In this document: piece after piece, positions 31,601 through 41,208 of the stretch
How positions within the stretch are numbered: the stretch's first letter is position 1
How the letters are laid out: the number at the start of each line of letters is the position of its first letter
From: Maribacter polysiphoniae
GTDB taxonomy: Bacteria; Bacteroidota; Bacteroidia; Flavobacteriales; Flavobacteriaceae
Assembly: GCF_003148665.1 (NCBI RefSeq)
Contig: NZ_QGGQ01000006.1
Location: forward strand, 177,183-241,182
Reading direction: 5' to 3'
Length of the DNA stretch: 64,000 nt
Position numbers and translations under genes: made by a program
Notes under the pieces: model-generated
What the model was told of the DNA's origin: nothing
The model's database searches: none
The model's input: the letters and a program-made list of their open reading frames with translations, nothing else

Positions 31601-32968
31601 ATGTCACTACCAAAATTAAACCACAAAGTCATTTTCCAAATCGTTTTGATTATCTCATATATATGCCTTACCGGTTGCACCAATAACGACGATACGCCAA
31701 CAGGTACCGTAGACTTTTGGTATACGCCCCAAAAAGGTTATGTTTTGGAAAGATCGGCGGAAAACATTAAGCTCTATGGTGTCTCTTCTTCTGGATGTAC
31801 GCTGATTGATGATGATCTAATACCGGAAAACTATGCAGGAATCCAATTCAATTCAAATGGTGACCAACTCATTGGTTCATCCAACTTACTGGCGGGGGAT
31901 ATCATTTTTGACAAGCTTATTGATGATAGTGATTTCTGTGATTTCGATGTCCTAGTGCCATCCAACGATCCTCAAGTCAACTTTCAGTATTTCTGGGATA
32001 TTTTTAACGACTACTATGCTTTTTTTGAGTTGCGAAATGTAAACTGGCAAGATAATTTGGCACTTTCATCGATGGTCACATCAACTAATTTATATGAGGT
32101 TTTGGAAAGTATGACCACCCCCTTAAAGGATGGGCATGTAAGTATTGTGAATGAAGTGGTAAACATCAATTCAAACCGAACGAATCTATTGGAAATCATG
32201 AATTCCAATTTATCATCCAGCGATGCCATTGAGACCACAGCTGAGCTTTTTTTGGTTTTAGGCCAGCGGATATCATTCATCAATTCAAATTATCTGAATG
32301 GTCAATTCAATACCGATAGTAACGGTAATATGATTTGGGGGCTTATCAATAATGAAGTAGGTTATTTCAATGTCGTAACAATGGAAGATTATGCTGCGGT
32401 GGATCAGGAAATAGCCACCGTAAGCAACCTAATGGACCAGGTAATGGAAGATGTCCAACAAGCCAATATTGATCAATTGATCATTGATTTAAGATTCAAT
32501 ACTGGAGGTCATGACGGTATCGCATTGGAAATAGCCTCTAGGTTTATCACGAATCCAAATCCTGTATTTACAAAAAAATCAAAGAACCGAACTGGTTTTA
32601 CCGATGGGCAAACCATTACATTGGCTCCTAAAGGTGACTTTCAATTTTCGGGAGGGATTGTTTTACTAACGAGTCCCGTGACTGCCAGTGCTGCGGAAAT
32701 TTTTGTAATGTGCCTAAAAGATTTACCCAATGTTACTATTGTCGGACAAAATACGAACGGGGTATTTTCTGAGATTTTAACGCATCGCTTACCCAATGGA
32801 ACCTTTATTGGACTTTCCAACCAGATCTATGCCGATAATTCAGGAAATGTATTTGAAGGCATTGGCATTGGACCAATACAAGAAAACAGAATTCCGTTTT
32901 TAAGCACCAATGATTTCAATAATAGCACTGATAGCGGAATAGAAAGAAGCTTGGATATTTTTGAATAA
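31601..32968 (+). CDS. Exported lipoprotein peptidase, S41 (C-terminal processing/tricorn core) family
   Basis: The 455-residue protein has a lipobox (YICLTGC). Its S41 catalytic fold includes IDLRFNTGGHDGIALE and the serine-bearing GGIVLLTSPVTASAAEIF, then VGQNTNGVFSEI. A lysine/serine dyad is expected; SAAE holds the likely serine. No PDZ domain is evident between the N-terminal and catalytic parts, so it is closer to the PDZ-less S41 lipoproteins. It cleaves proteins or peptides in the envelope. A single-gene unit following the AraC gene by 86 bp. Confidence 0.85.
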   Translation: MSLPKLNHKVIFQIVLIISYICLTGCTNNDDTPTGTVDFWYTPQKGYVLERSAENIKLYGVSSSGCTLIDDDLIPENYAGIQFNSNGDQLIGSSNLLAGDIIFDKLIDDSDFCDFDVLVPSNDPQVNFQYFWDIFNDYYAFFELRNVNWQDNLALSSMVTSTNLYEVLESMTTPLKDGHVSIVNEVVNINSNRTNLLEIMNSNLSSSDAIETTAELFLVLGQRISFINSNYLNGQFNTDSNGNMIWGLINNEVGYFNVVTMEDYAAVDQEIATVSNLMDQVMEDVQQANIDQLIIDLRFNTGGHDGIALEIASRFITNPNPVFTKKSKNRTGFTDGQTITLAPKGDFQFSGGIVLLTSPVTASAAEIFVMCLKDLPNVTIVGQNTNGVFSEILTHRLPNGTFIGLSNQIYADNSGNVFEGIGIGPIQENRIPFLSTNDFNNSTDSGIERSLDIFE

Positions 32969-33183
32969 GACATTGTCAATACTATATAACCCCAATTTGT
33001 TTCACTGTTCGCTTCGCTCGGAACGTTGGAATTCCCTACCTTTAAACTATGGCTTGGTAATGGCGGAATGGTCCTAGCGGACGATTCCAAAACCTAACCA
33101 TGGTCCAACCCTTTCTACATCTAAAAACAGCTATTCCATTAAAGACCAAACACCCCTATTATCATAAAAAATATGCATCACCA

Positions 33184-34011
33184 ATGAAAGCAACCAAATT
33201 GTTTTTTACCGTCCTATTGCCTCTTGGAATTTTTCTTTCATATTCTGGGACAAACGAAAAAAATGATCCAACCCTAAAAAAGCCAAACACGAAAACGTTA
33301 ATCGCCCCCAACGAATCCCTGTCGAACACCGGACAATGGGTGCCATTGTTCAATGGCCGGGATTTGGAAGGTTGGGAAGTGAAATCGGTGAAAGAAGATC
33401 AACATTATAATTTTTGGAGTGTAAAGGATGGGGCTATTGTCGTTAACTCCATGGGTGTAACAGATCATGATTATAATTGGTTGCAAACCAAAAAGGAATA
33501 TGCCGATTTTGAATTGAAGTTGAAATTTCAATCCTATAGGGAGAGTCCAGGGAATAGTGGCATTCAAATTAGAAGTCGTTATGATAGCGATGGCACGGCC
33601 AAAGGGTCTGTTTATAAGGGATGGTTGGACGGACCTCAAGTTGACATCCATCCAAAAAAACCATGGCGGACCGGTTTTATCTATGATGAAACACGAGGAC
33701 ACCAGCGTTGGATTTATCCTGATCTACCGGATTGGAATATTGATAAATCGACTTATGCACCAAAGGAGGTTCGCCATTATTTCAATGATGAACCTCCCCA
33801 TTGGAATGATTTGGTCATTATTTGTAAAGGAAATCATATTACTACCATTGTCAACAATCTTATCGTGGCGGATTACGATGGCAAAGGAGTATTGGATGAT
33901 CGTTGGCATCAAAAATACGGTGTAGATACAAAAGGCTTTATTGCGCTACAACTACATAAAAACAATCAACTGAAAATGGCCTTTAAGGACATCCAAATCA
34001 AAGCGTTGTGA
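33184..34011 (+). CDS. DUF1080 (3-keto-disaccharide hydrolase) family protein, exported
   Basis: From ATG 33184 the product is 275 residues with a signal peptide (KATKLFFTVLLPLGIFLSYS). The DUF1080 jelly-roll follows: WVPLFNGRDLEGWEVKS, FELKLKFQSYRESPGNSGI, and the end LKMAFKDIQIKAL. Members hydrolyse 3-keto-glycosides or bind sugar. The longer GTG-type frame from 33100 has no signal and is not preferred. The insert WRTGFIYDETRGHQRW is characteristic of the longer members. A neighbouring S41 peptidase is not obviously related in function. Confidence 0.85.
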   Translation: MKATKLFFTVLLPLGIFLSYSGTNEKNDPTLKKPNTKTLIAPNESLSNTGQWVPLFNGRDLEGWEVKSVKEDQHYNFWSVKDGAIVVNSMGVTDHDYNWLQTKKEYADFELKLKFQSYRESPGNSGIQIRSRYDSDGTAKGSVYKGWLDGPQVDIHPKKPWRTGFIYDETRGHQRWIYPDLPDWNIDKSTYAPKEVRHYFNDEPPHWNDLVIICKGNHITTIVNNLIVADYDGKGVLDDRWHQKYGVDTKGFIALQLHKNNQLKMAFKDIQIKAL

Positions 34012-34084
34012 AGTTGATACCCTGTGACATCCTAAAACCCTTTGAATGGCAAATCCTGTAAAAATCATAACCTCTATTTCTTAG

Positions 34085-34246
34085 ACGTTTTGGGAATAGC
34101 ACTTCCAATACATACAGTATTGGTTCGTCAGTACCAAGGTTGTGGCTCTGCTTTCCTCAGTCCTATGTTCACGACCAACAAGCTTGCCGCTTACCAATGG
34201 TTCAAGGTGTTACCCCAGAACACAAGGGACTTGCACCCTCTAGATT
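34085..34246 (-). ncRNA. Possible group II intron 5' domain remnant or other structured RNA
   Basis: Read leftward the segment has the feel of a bacterial group II intron start: GAGGGTGCAAGTCCCTTG, then ...GGTAAGCGGCAAGCTTG, GACTGAGGAAAGCAGAGCC and GGTACTGACGAACC. A perfect 7-bp hairpin CCAATAC/GTATTGG lies at 34105-34123. A hairpin TTAACTAC/GTAGTTAA at 34249-34270 precedes it, and class C introns insert after such stems. No reverse transcriptase and no domain V were found, so any intron is a relic. The two small rightward frames here look like noise. Confidence 0.35.
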
Positions 34247-34368
34247 AATTAACTACTTTTCTGTAGTTAAAAAGGTCCATACCGGTACCACACAAAATCG
34301 AAACCACATTAAAAGCCGTTTAGCCAGTCACAGTGCCCCATTATAACCAACCGTTGAACACTGATAAA

Positions 34369-35085
34369 ATGAATGAAACCACAAAGAATATTGATAATTA
34401 CTTGGACAACCATTATATCCACAGAAGTAATTGGCTAAGAGCAGCAGTTCTTGGGGCAAATGACGGAATTTTGTCGACTGCGAGTCTTGCAATAGGTGTT
34501 GCCGCTGCAAGTGACCTTAGAGATCCAATTGTGTTAGCTACTTTAGCGGGATTAGTGGCTGGTGCCTTATCAATGGCAGCAGGAGAATACGTTTCGGTAA
34601 GTTCCCAAACAGATGTAGAAAAAGCTGATATTGAAAGAGAGAAAATAGAATTAATAGAAACACCTGAAATTGAATTACAGCTATTAGCTGAAATTTATGA
34701 AAAAAGAGGATTAAAAAAAGAAACTGCCCAAACAGTTGCAAAAGAATTAACGGAACACGATGCATTGGGTACACACATAAGAGATGAACTGGGGCTAAAT
34801 GAAATAAGTAAAGCCAAACCAATGCAAGCCGCTTTTGCTTCTGGGGCCGCGTTTACAGTAGGTGGACTGCTTCCTTTCCTAGTCACGCTCTTTCTTCCCC
34901 TAAAAAGTATGGAATATTCCCTTTACGGTTTTGCCCTGTTTTTTCTAATGATTTTAGGAGCATTAGCAGCCAAAACAGGCGGTTCAAGTATCAAAAAAGC
35001 AATTATACGAATTACTTTCTGGGGTACTGTGGCCATGGGATTGACAGCGCTGGTAGGATATATGTTCAATGTGAATCTCGGATAA
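34369..35085 (+). CDS. VIT1/CCC1 family iron/manganese transporter
   Basis: From ATG 34369 the protein is 238 residues. It has five membrane helices and the family motif RAAVLGANDGILSTASLAIG (about 22-42), then GALSMAAGEYVSVSSQTDVE, with a metal-binding glutamate-rich loop (KADIEREKIELIETPEIE and GLKKETAQTVAKELTEHDA). Members move Fe(II) or Mn(II) across a membrane to detoxify or store them. An upstream GTG start at 34333 is less likely. It is a stand-alone gene directly after the structured-RNA-like segment. Confidence 0.9.
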   Translation: MNETTKNIDNYLDNHYIHRSNWLRAAVLGANDGILSTASLAIGVAAASDLRDPIVLATLAGLVAGALSMAAGEYVSVSSQTDVEKADIEREKIELIETPEIELQLLAEIYEKRGLKKETAQTVAKELTEHDALGTHIRDELGLNEISKAKPMQAAFASGAAFTVGGLLPFLVTLFLPLKSMEYSLYGFALFFLMILGALAAKTGGSSIKKAIIRITFWGTVAMGLTALVGYMFNVNLG

Positions 35086-35219
35086 AAAACCGTACCTCAC
35101 ACGGTGCGTAAAATATTGCCTATTACTGTTGAACCGAAAGGTTTTTACCTACTTATGAAGACCGATAAATATTTATCCCAAAGCATCGGAAGGCATTTTA
35201 AAAATTTTAAAAATCACCA

Positions 35220-36146
35220 ATGAGAATAATACCCCTTTATATAATTTCACTTCTATTCCTATTTTCATGCTCATCAAATGATGATGAAATCAATAATCCA
35301 CAAAGTGTATATCCTGAATTTGGTTCAGAAATAGAAGTAGTGATCAATGGCCTATCCTTTGATGCAATGGAACCATTTATCTCACCGAATGGGAACTATC
35401 TATTCTTTAATAATTTAAATGATGGTATAAACACAAGGCTATATTATGCGACGAAAGTCAATGATTCCACTTTCAATCTTGCTGGGGAATTAACAGAAGC
35501 AAACCAAACAACACCACCCCATTTGGATGCCGTTGCCGATATGGACGTTAATGGTAGTTTTTATTGGACATCAACAAGGAATTATCCCACGGAACTAAAT
35601 AACCTTTTTCACGGTACTTTTAGTTCTGGAAGTATCCGTGACATTGAAAGGGTTCAGGGTGACTTTAATAGGAATACACCGGGTTGGTTAATAATGGATC
35701 ATGGAATAAGTTTAGACGGACAATATCTGTACTTCAACAACGCAAGGTTTGATGACCTGAATTGCCAAGGTCCTTGTGAAACAACCATTGGAATTGCACA
35801 AAAAGAAAATGGTTCAACGTTTAGTACACTTCCAAATTCTGCATCAATCCTACAGAACATCAATGATACCAATTATATTTATTATGCGCCTTGTATAAGT
35901 AGTGATGACCTGGAATTGTATTACACACGATATTTAAAAGGAGAAATTACATCGAGTACTGTTTTTGAAATATGCGTTGCTGTGAGAAATGACCCTACCT
36001 CCGAATTTTCAATTCCAAGCGTTTTATTTTCGGAGACTATTTTGAATTTAATAGAAGCCCCTACCCTAACGGTAGATAAAAACATCATGTACTATCATCA
36101 AAAAACAGCTGATTCCCATAAAATAATGATGCGATATCGAATTTGA
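35220..36146 (+). CDS. Lipoprotein with a WD40/PD40-like propeller, function unknown
   Basis: The 308-residue protein has a lipobox (ISLLFLFSC, Cys about 17) followed by SSNDD, the aspartate-rich linker usual in Bacteroidota surface lipoproteins. The mature part has repeats such as PFISPNGNYLFFNN and GISLDGQYLYFNN and PCISSDDLELYYTR, typical of PD40 (TolB-like) beta-propeller blades. It may bind a protein or sugar at the outer membrane. No neighbouring receptor pair (SusC/SusD) was seen. Confidence 0.75.
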   Translation: MRIIPLYIISLLFLFSCSSNDDEINNPQSVYPEFGSEIEVVINGLSFDAMEPFISPNGNYLFFNNLNDGINTRLYYATKVNDSTFNLAGELTEANQTTPPHLDAVADMDVNGSFYWTSTRNYPTELNNLFHGTFSSGSIRDIERVQGDFNRNTPGWLIMDHGISLDGQYLYFNNARFDDLNCQGPCETTIGIAQKENGSTFSTLPNSASILQNINDTNYIYYAPCISSDDLELYYTRYLKGEITSSTVFEICVAVRNDPTSEFSIPSVLFSETILNLIEAPTLTVDKNIMYYHQKTADSHKIMMRYRI

Positions 36147-36240
36147 AATCAACAAAACCATATACAAGACGATAGCCCCATAAGACCCAGACAACTGTAA
36201 CAATCCGAAGAAAACAAACTCATTAACGGAAACCAACCCT

Positions 36241-37893
36241 ATGAATAGAATAGCGTTTATTTTTATCCTATCATCCTTTTGCCTAGCGACAAACTTTGCA
36301 AGTTCCCAAGATTTGGATTCCCAAATCGACAAACTATATCAAGTCAATACGAACGAACCCGGATTTTCCATTGCTGTATACAAGGGAGATAAAATCATCG
36401 TTGAAAAACAATATGGAAGTTCCCATCTTGATTATAATATTCCCGTTACAAGCGAAACCGTTTTTGATATAGGTTCAATTGCGAAACAGTTTACGGCAGC
36501 AGCCATCTTACTGTTGGAAAACCAAGGGAAATTATCCATAAAGGACCCAGCGTACAAATACATTGATAATCTTCCTAGATATAAAAAAGGAAACCCCACC
36601 ATTGAGCAGTTATTAAACCAAACAAGTGGAATAAAAGAGGTTGATCCCTATCTTGAAATATGTGATATTCATTGGAGGGATTACATAAGACAATCCATGC
36701 TCGTCAATATCATCACGAATATTGAAGAACTTCATTTTACGCCTGGGGAATACTTTTACTACTCCAATGCCAACTATATTTTATTGGCTTCCATAGTTGA
36801 AAAGGCATCGGGAATGTCGTTTGAGGACTACCTGCAGACAACTATTCTTGAGCCCCTTAACATGCACCATACCATTCTTAATGTGGATGTTTACAGAACC
36901 ATTCCAAATCGGGCTATTGGCTACACAGTGGATGAAGGTCAGTTTTACAAAACACATCAATACGGCTTGTATTTTGCTGGCGACGGACAAATCATTACCA
37001 ATCCTGAAGATATGTTTCAATGGCATAAGAACATCAAAAATTCAACCATAGGAACACCTGAAATTTGGAAGAAAATGTTTTCAAAAGCCAGATTGAATGA
37101 TGGAACGATCATCAATTTTGGTCTAGGAGTGGAATTTGAAACGCACAATGGCTATGAGGCAATGGGATTTGACGGTATGATCAGTAGCGGATTCGTATCA
37201 AAATACCTGTATTTCCCAGAACTGGACATTGCCTTTTTCACGACCCAAAATACCTTTGATTGGGATTTTAAAGACCGCTTTTTCAAGCTTATTGATTTAT
37301 ATATTCCCCCAAATAAGGAAACTGAAAACAAATCCCATGATCATAAACGAATAAAACTATCACGCCAAGCATTAAAAAAATACGAAGGTTCCTATTTGTA
37401 TTATTACAATGATGTGGACCGAAAAGCCAACAATATAAAGCTAGTGGACGATCAGTTACACGTGCTCACTTTGGATGGCGATAAAATCACGGAACTGATT
37501 CCGTTGGGCAACCATAAATTTTTATTCGGGGAGGACGATAATGCCGTGGTCACCTTCAATCTCAGTGAAAACGAAAAACAATACACCTACGATGAATTGG
37601 AAAATGAAAAACCCTGGGTATTTAAAACGTTTCATCCTTACGGACATTCTGAAAAAGAACTAAAGGAATATGAAGGACACTATTTCAACAAAACGTTTCA
37701 GATTAGCAAGAAACTTCAATTGGAAAACGGAAAACTCTATTACTATTACAGAAATGGTGCCTGGAAATATGAAATGAATTCCCTTTCAGAAGATGTGCTT
37801 GAAATACCCATAAGTCCGGTTGAATTTATCAGAAATAACAATGATGAAATCGAAGGGTTTAAAATTATGGGATTACTATTTGAAAAAATATAA
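36241..37893 (+). CDS. Serine hydrolase (class C beta-lactamase fold) with C-terminal accessory region
   Basis: The 550-residue exported protein has a signal peptide to about residue 22. Its beta-lactamase/D-alanyl-aminopeptidase-type domain has S79-IA-K82 (IGSIAKQF) and a tyrosine motif (YYSNANYI, Y-x-N). The C-terminal 180 residues (LKKYEGSYLYYYND ... LKEYEGHYFN) resemble the repeated lipocalin-like domains common in this family. Substrates include peptides or esters; penicillin resistance is not implied. A second, broken copy of this type occurs at 46395. Confidence 0.9.
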   Translation: MNRIAFIFILSSFCLATNFASSQDLDSQIDKLYQVNTNEPGFSIAVYKGDKIIVEKQYGSSHLDYNIPVTSETVFDIGSIAKQFTAAAILLLENQGKLSIKDPAYKYIDNLPRYKKGNPTIEQLLNQTSGIKEVDPYLEICDIHWRDYIRQSMLVNIITNIEELHFTPGEYFYYSNANYILLASIVEKASGMSFEDYLQTTILEPLNMHHTILNVDVYRTIPNRAIGYTVDEGQFYKTHQYGLYFAGDGQIITNPEDMFQWHKNIKNSTIGTPEIWKKMFSKARLNDGTIINFGLGVEFETHNGYEAMGFDGMISSGFVSKYLYFPELDIAFFTTQNTFDWDFKDRFFKLIDLYIPPNKETENKSHDHKRIKLSRQALKKYEGSYLYYYNDVDRKANNIKLVDDQLHVLTLDGDKITELIPLGNHKFLFGEDDNAVVTFNLSENEKQYTYDELENEKPWVFKTFHPYGHSEKELKEYEGHYFNKTFQISKKLQLENGKLYYYYRNGAWKYEMNSLSEDVLEIPISPVEFIRNNNDEIEGFKIMGLLFEKI

Positions 37894-38071
37894 CCACCAT
37901 GGCTAAAAGTCGGCAGAATCAATTGTAGGTTTTAGTTTATATACGAATCTGGAAGCGTGGGGTTCGCGTTACGATACTTCTAGATACCAATCGGTTTAAT
38001 TAAGAACTTTGCCCCGTGACTGACCGTATACCCCAGGTCTTAACGTGCATTTCAAAACTTATATCAGAATT

Positions 38072-38887
38072 ATGAAACCAGAACAGGACTATATCGAGAT
38101 AAACAGGCGTTCTTGGAATAACAGAACGGATGTTCATATGCAATCGGAGTTTTATGACCTTGACGGTTTTCTAAAAGGCAAAACTTCATTGAATGCCATT
38201 GAACTCGGCCTACTTGGCAATGTTCAGGGCAAATCCATTTTACACCTACAATGCCATTTTGGACAAGACACAATTTCCTTGGGTAGGCTTGGGGCACAGG
38301 TCACCGGTGTCGATTTATCCGATAAGGCCATCGAAAAAGCAGGACAACTTGCCAAGGAAACCGATTCAAATGCAAGTTTTATCTGTTGTGATATCTATGA
38401 CCTTCCCAATTATTTAGACAAACAATTTGACATCGTATATACGAGCTACGGAACTATTGGATGGTTGCCCGATTTAAACAAATGGGCAAAAATCATTTCC
38501 AAATACCTAAAACCAAACGGACAATTGGTCTTCGTGGAATTTCATCCCATTGTTTGGATGTTTGATGACAATTTTGAAAACGTAGCTTACAATTATTCCA
38601 ATTCCGGAGCCATCGTGGAAACGGAAAACGGAACCTATGCCGACAGATCAGCGGACCTAACCCTAGAATATGTAACGTGGAACCATGGTTTAAGCGAGGT
38701 AATAAATGGTTTGATCCAAAATGGGCTTGTGATAAATTCGCTCGATGAATTTGATTATTCCCCCTATAATTGCTTTAACAAAGCGGTTAAAATCGACGAA
38801 AAAAAATATAGGATAGAACACCTAGGGAATAAAATTCCCTTGGTCTATGCCATAGTGGCGACAAAAAATACCGCTCACAGCGTATAG
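38072..38887 (+). CDS. Class I SAM-dependent methyltransferase (UbiE-like)
   Basis: From ATG 38072 the product is 271 residues. It has a glycine-poor but recognisable SAM-binding motif (KSILHLQCHFGQDTISLGRL), an acidic end of strand 2 (VTGVDLSD) and a motif II (FDIVYTSYGTIGWL), with LVFVEFHPIVWMF later. It transfers a methyl group from SAM; the acceptor is unknown. The 9-codon longer start at 38045 is less likely. It is a single gene between the serine hydrolase and a lipoprotein hydrolase. Confidence 0.85.
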   Translation: MKPEQDYIEINRRSWNNRTDVHMQSEFYDLDGFLKGKTSLNAIELGLLGNVQGKSILHLQCHFGQDTISLGRLGAQVTGVDLSDKAIEKAGQLAKETDSNASFICCDIYDLPNYLDKQFDIVYTSYGTIGWLPDLNKWAKIISKYLKPNGQLVFVEFHPIVWMFDDNFENVAYNYSNSGAIVETENGTYADRSADLTLEYVTWNHGLSEVINGLIQNGLVINSLDEFDYSPYNCFNKAVKIDEKKYRIEHLGNKIPLVYAIVATKNTAHSV

Positions 38888-38987
38888 GGAAACATTAAAA
38901 CTTTTTTTATACCTTGTGTAACAGGCACATAGCTACTTTCTGGGTCAACTACAACATCCTATGCGAACCGTTGAAAACAATACGAGT

Positions 38988-40292
38988 ATGAAAATCCTTG
39001 TCCTCTTCATAACCTTTGGGATATGCTCTTGCATGCCGAACCCTAAAACCAATGAAGGCGAAAAGACAGGAAGCTTTAGCGGCCGAATCGAAAAGGGGAA
39101 TTTTTCCGACGAGATCCTATTTGAAATAGAATCCGATACGAGCAATTTCCAGGTTTTTTTCACGAGTATAGCGCAAAATGCCAATAGAATACCCCTTCAG
39201 CATGTAGAAATAAACGGCGACTCCATACAGTTCATGCTGCAAAGCGATTTTTATACCTATTCCTTCAAAAATAAATGGACCGATAACAATAGTAAACTCC
39301 AGGGTTCGCTTACGGTTGATACCCTGACAACACAGTACACCTTGCAAAAGGAAGCTTTGGACAACAACAATACCCCACAAAGTGAGGACATTAGTTTCGA
39401 GACCAACGGCCTGAATTTAAAAGGGACTATTTGGTACCCTAAAAACAAGGGGGATAAGGGACTGGTGATTGTGACCTCTTCTGGAAACGCAGACCGAAGT
39501 GCCTCGCGCGCGGAAGCCATACTATTTGCACGAATGGGTTTTACCACCTTTCATTATGACAAAAGAGGTACTGGGAATTCCAAAGGGGATTGGGGCGTTG
39601 CGACCATTGAGGAATTGATAGGGGATGATATCAATGCCATAAAATATTTTTCTGACAAGTCTGGAATCCCACTTACGAATATTGGAATAAAAGGGAGTAG
39701 TCAGGGAGCTACCAAAATACCCTATATTTTAAATGAATTAGAGCATCTGAAATATGGGATTGCCGTTAGTTGCCCCGGAGTGACCCTGCTAGAGAGCGAT
39801 TTGAACTATTGGAAAAACAGAAATGCGGTGGCATTGGGAAAAGATATTGAAGAAGCAACCGCAATACAGCGGAAGGTCTTTGAATATATCGCTGGAAAAA
39901 TATCGAGAAGCGCAATGGAAAAAGCCCTTTCTACTGGTAAATCCGCATCGTGGTTTGCCCATATCTGGGTACCGGACTTGGATGAGGTTCAAACGGACAC
40001 AAAACTGCTTTACAGTCCAATCCCCTACTTTGAAACGACCAAGCAGCCAATCCTCATTCTACAAGGGACATTGGATGAAATCATTCCCGCCAATAGTCAT
40101 AAGCTCATTGCCAACGCACTTACCCAATCGAACAACCATGATTTTGAAACCGTTTTATTGGATGGGGCCTCCCATTCCATGTACTATGTTGGGGAAAGTG
40201 ATTTCCCATACTGGTCAAAATTACATTCTGATTATTTAAAAACCATTGAAGATTGGATACATACGGTTTACGGCATTACCAAGCAAGAGTAA
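38988..40292 (+). CDS. Lipoprotein alpha/beta hydrolase
   Basis: From ATG 38988 this is a 434-residue protein with a lipobox (ITFGICSC). An N-terminal beta-rich region (about 20-150) is followed by an alpha/beta-hydrolase core. The core has the oxyanion region VIVTSSGNADRS, nucleophile GSSQG (GIKGSSQGATK), acid LQGTLDEIIP, and base histidine in DGASHSMYYV. It is probably an esterase or peptidase of the envelope; the substrate is unknown. A longer start at 38961 would lie before the lipoprotein signal. Confidence 0.85.
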   Translation: MKILVLFITFGICSCMPNPKTNEGEKTGSFSGRIEKGNFSDEILFEIESDTSNFQVFFTSIAQNANRIPLQHVEINGDSIQFMLQSDFYTYSFKNKWTDNNSKLQGSLTVDTLTTQYTLQKEALDNNNTPQSEDISFETNGLNLKGTIWYPKNKGDKGLVIVTSSGNADRSASRAEAILFARMGFTTFHYDKRGTGNSKGDWGVATIEELIGDDINAIKYFSDKSGIPLTNIGIKGSSQGATKIPYILNELEHLKYGIAVSCPGVTLLESDLNYWKNRNAVALGKDIEEATAIQRKVFEYIAGKISRSAMEKALSTGKSASWFAHIWVPDLDEVQTDTKLLYSPIPYFETTKQPILILQGTLDEIIPANSHKLIANALTQSNNHDFETVLLDGASHSMYYVGESDFPYWSKLHSDYLKTIEDWIHTVYGITKQE

Positions 40293-40448
40293 ACCAAACC
40301 GTTGCTAAATAGTATAACAATGGATCACAAAAACTACATGACCGGCTAATTCATCAACGATTGCCATGGATGGAAATACCCTTCCAATTGTCCAACACAG
40401 ATACAGCAAGTTTCCTCGTAATTTATTTAACAACAAAAGACACAAATT

Positions 40449-41066
40449 ATGATAAACGAATTAATTGGAACAGTCCTTCAAATCTTGATTTTCGCCTTGA
40501 TCCCATTTTTGGTCTATCTATTCCAGAAGAAAACCGCAAAAGGGTTTTTCGATGATATTGGATTGAAAAAATCGACGAAAAGAGCAAATTTTTTGGCCAT
40601 TTTTGCTTGTCTTTTATTTGCGGCCCCACCATTGATCTTAACATTGGTCAGCAATGATTTTAAGGCCATAATGATCGACCCCAATAGTTTAACCGGTAAA
40701 ATCAGGGAAATGGGGATGGGTGTACAAACACTATTCATTTTACTCTTGATGGCCCTGTTTAAAACCTCCTTGGCCGAAGAGATACTTTTTAGGGGTTTTT
40801 TAGCCAAAAGATTGATTCGTATGGCAGGCTTCGTTAAAGGCAATATCATACAGGCCGTGCTATTCGGAATGATCCACACAGTACTCTTTGCGTTTACGAC
40901 AAACAACCCTGTTTTCTTAACGGTTATCTTTATCATACCTGCGATTGGAGCCTATGTTTCCGTTTATCTAAACGAAAGAATCGCCAATGGAAGTATCATT
41001 CCTGGCTGGATTTCACACGGGTTGGCCAATGTACTTGCCTATAGTTTCGTAGGCTTTTTACTATAA
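40449..41066 (+). CDS. CPBP-family intramembrane metalloprotease (Rce1/CAAX-like)
   Basis: The 205-residue membrane protein has the family signature AEEILFRGFLAKRL (EE-x3-R), a second motif FGMIHTVLFAF and a third PGWISHGLANVLAY. The glutamates and histidines bind the catalytic metal. Related proteins cut prenylated substrates or peptides in bacteriocin immunity and envelope processing. Start ATG 40449 follows an AT-rich leader. It stands alone before cysK. Confidence 0.85.
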   Translation: MINELIGTVLQILIFALIPFLVYLFQKKTAKGFFDDIGLKKSTKRANFLAIFACLLFAAPPLILTLVSNDFKAIMIDPNSLTGKIREMGMGVQTLFILLLMALFKTSLAEEILFRGFLAKRLIRMAGFVKGNIIQAVLFGMIHTVLFAFTTNNPVFLTVIFIIPAIGAYVSVYLNERIANGSIIPGWISHGLANVLAYSFVGFLL

Positions 41067-41123
41067 AACGAAGATAAAATATCAATTTGCCTGCGTCATA
41101 ATAGGGTGTAAACTATTTCCCTT

Positions 41124-41131
41124 TAACTTTG
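41124..41131 (+). promoter_or_regulatory. Candidate -7 promoter element for cysK (TAACTTTG)
   Basis: TAACTTTG matches TAnnTTTG and lies 77 bp before the cysK ATG. No clear TTG -33 element sits 20 bp before it, so the site is a moderate call. Confidence 0.4.
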
Positions 41132-41208
41132 CAAACTGTCTGCCTTAACGAGGCATTATGCCAATAGGATAGTTGGCTTGGAAAATTAATCCATTAATTA
41201 TAATAAAC

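Noticed and set aside
33001-33100. Small rRNA- or repeat-like segment with GTTCGCTTCGCTCGGAAC
   Set aside because: The short inverted repeat is isolated and has no T-run, partner copy or coding role that I can support.
34042-34346. Two overlapping rightward frames of 68 residues each
   Set aside because: They overlap each other in different frames, lie on the strand opposite the structured-RNA-like segment, and show no codon bias or start context.
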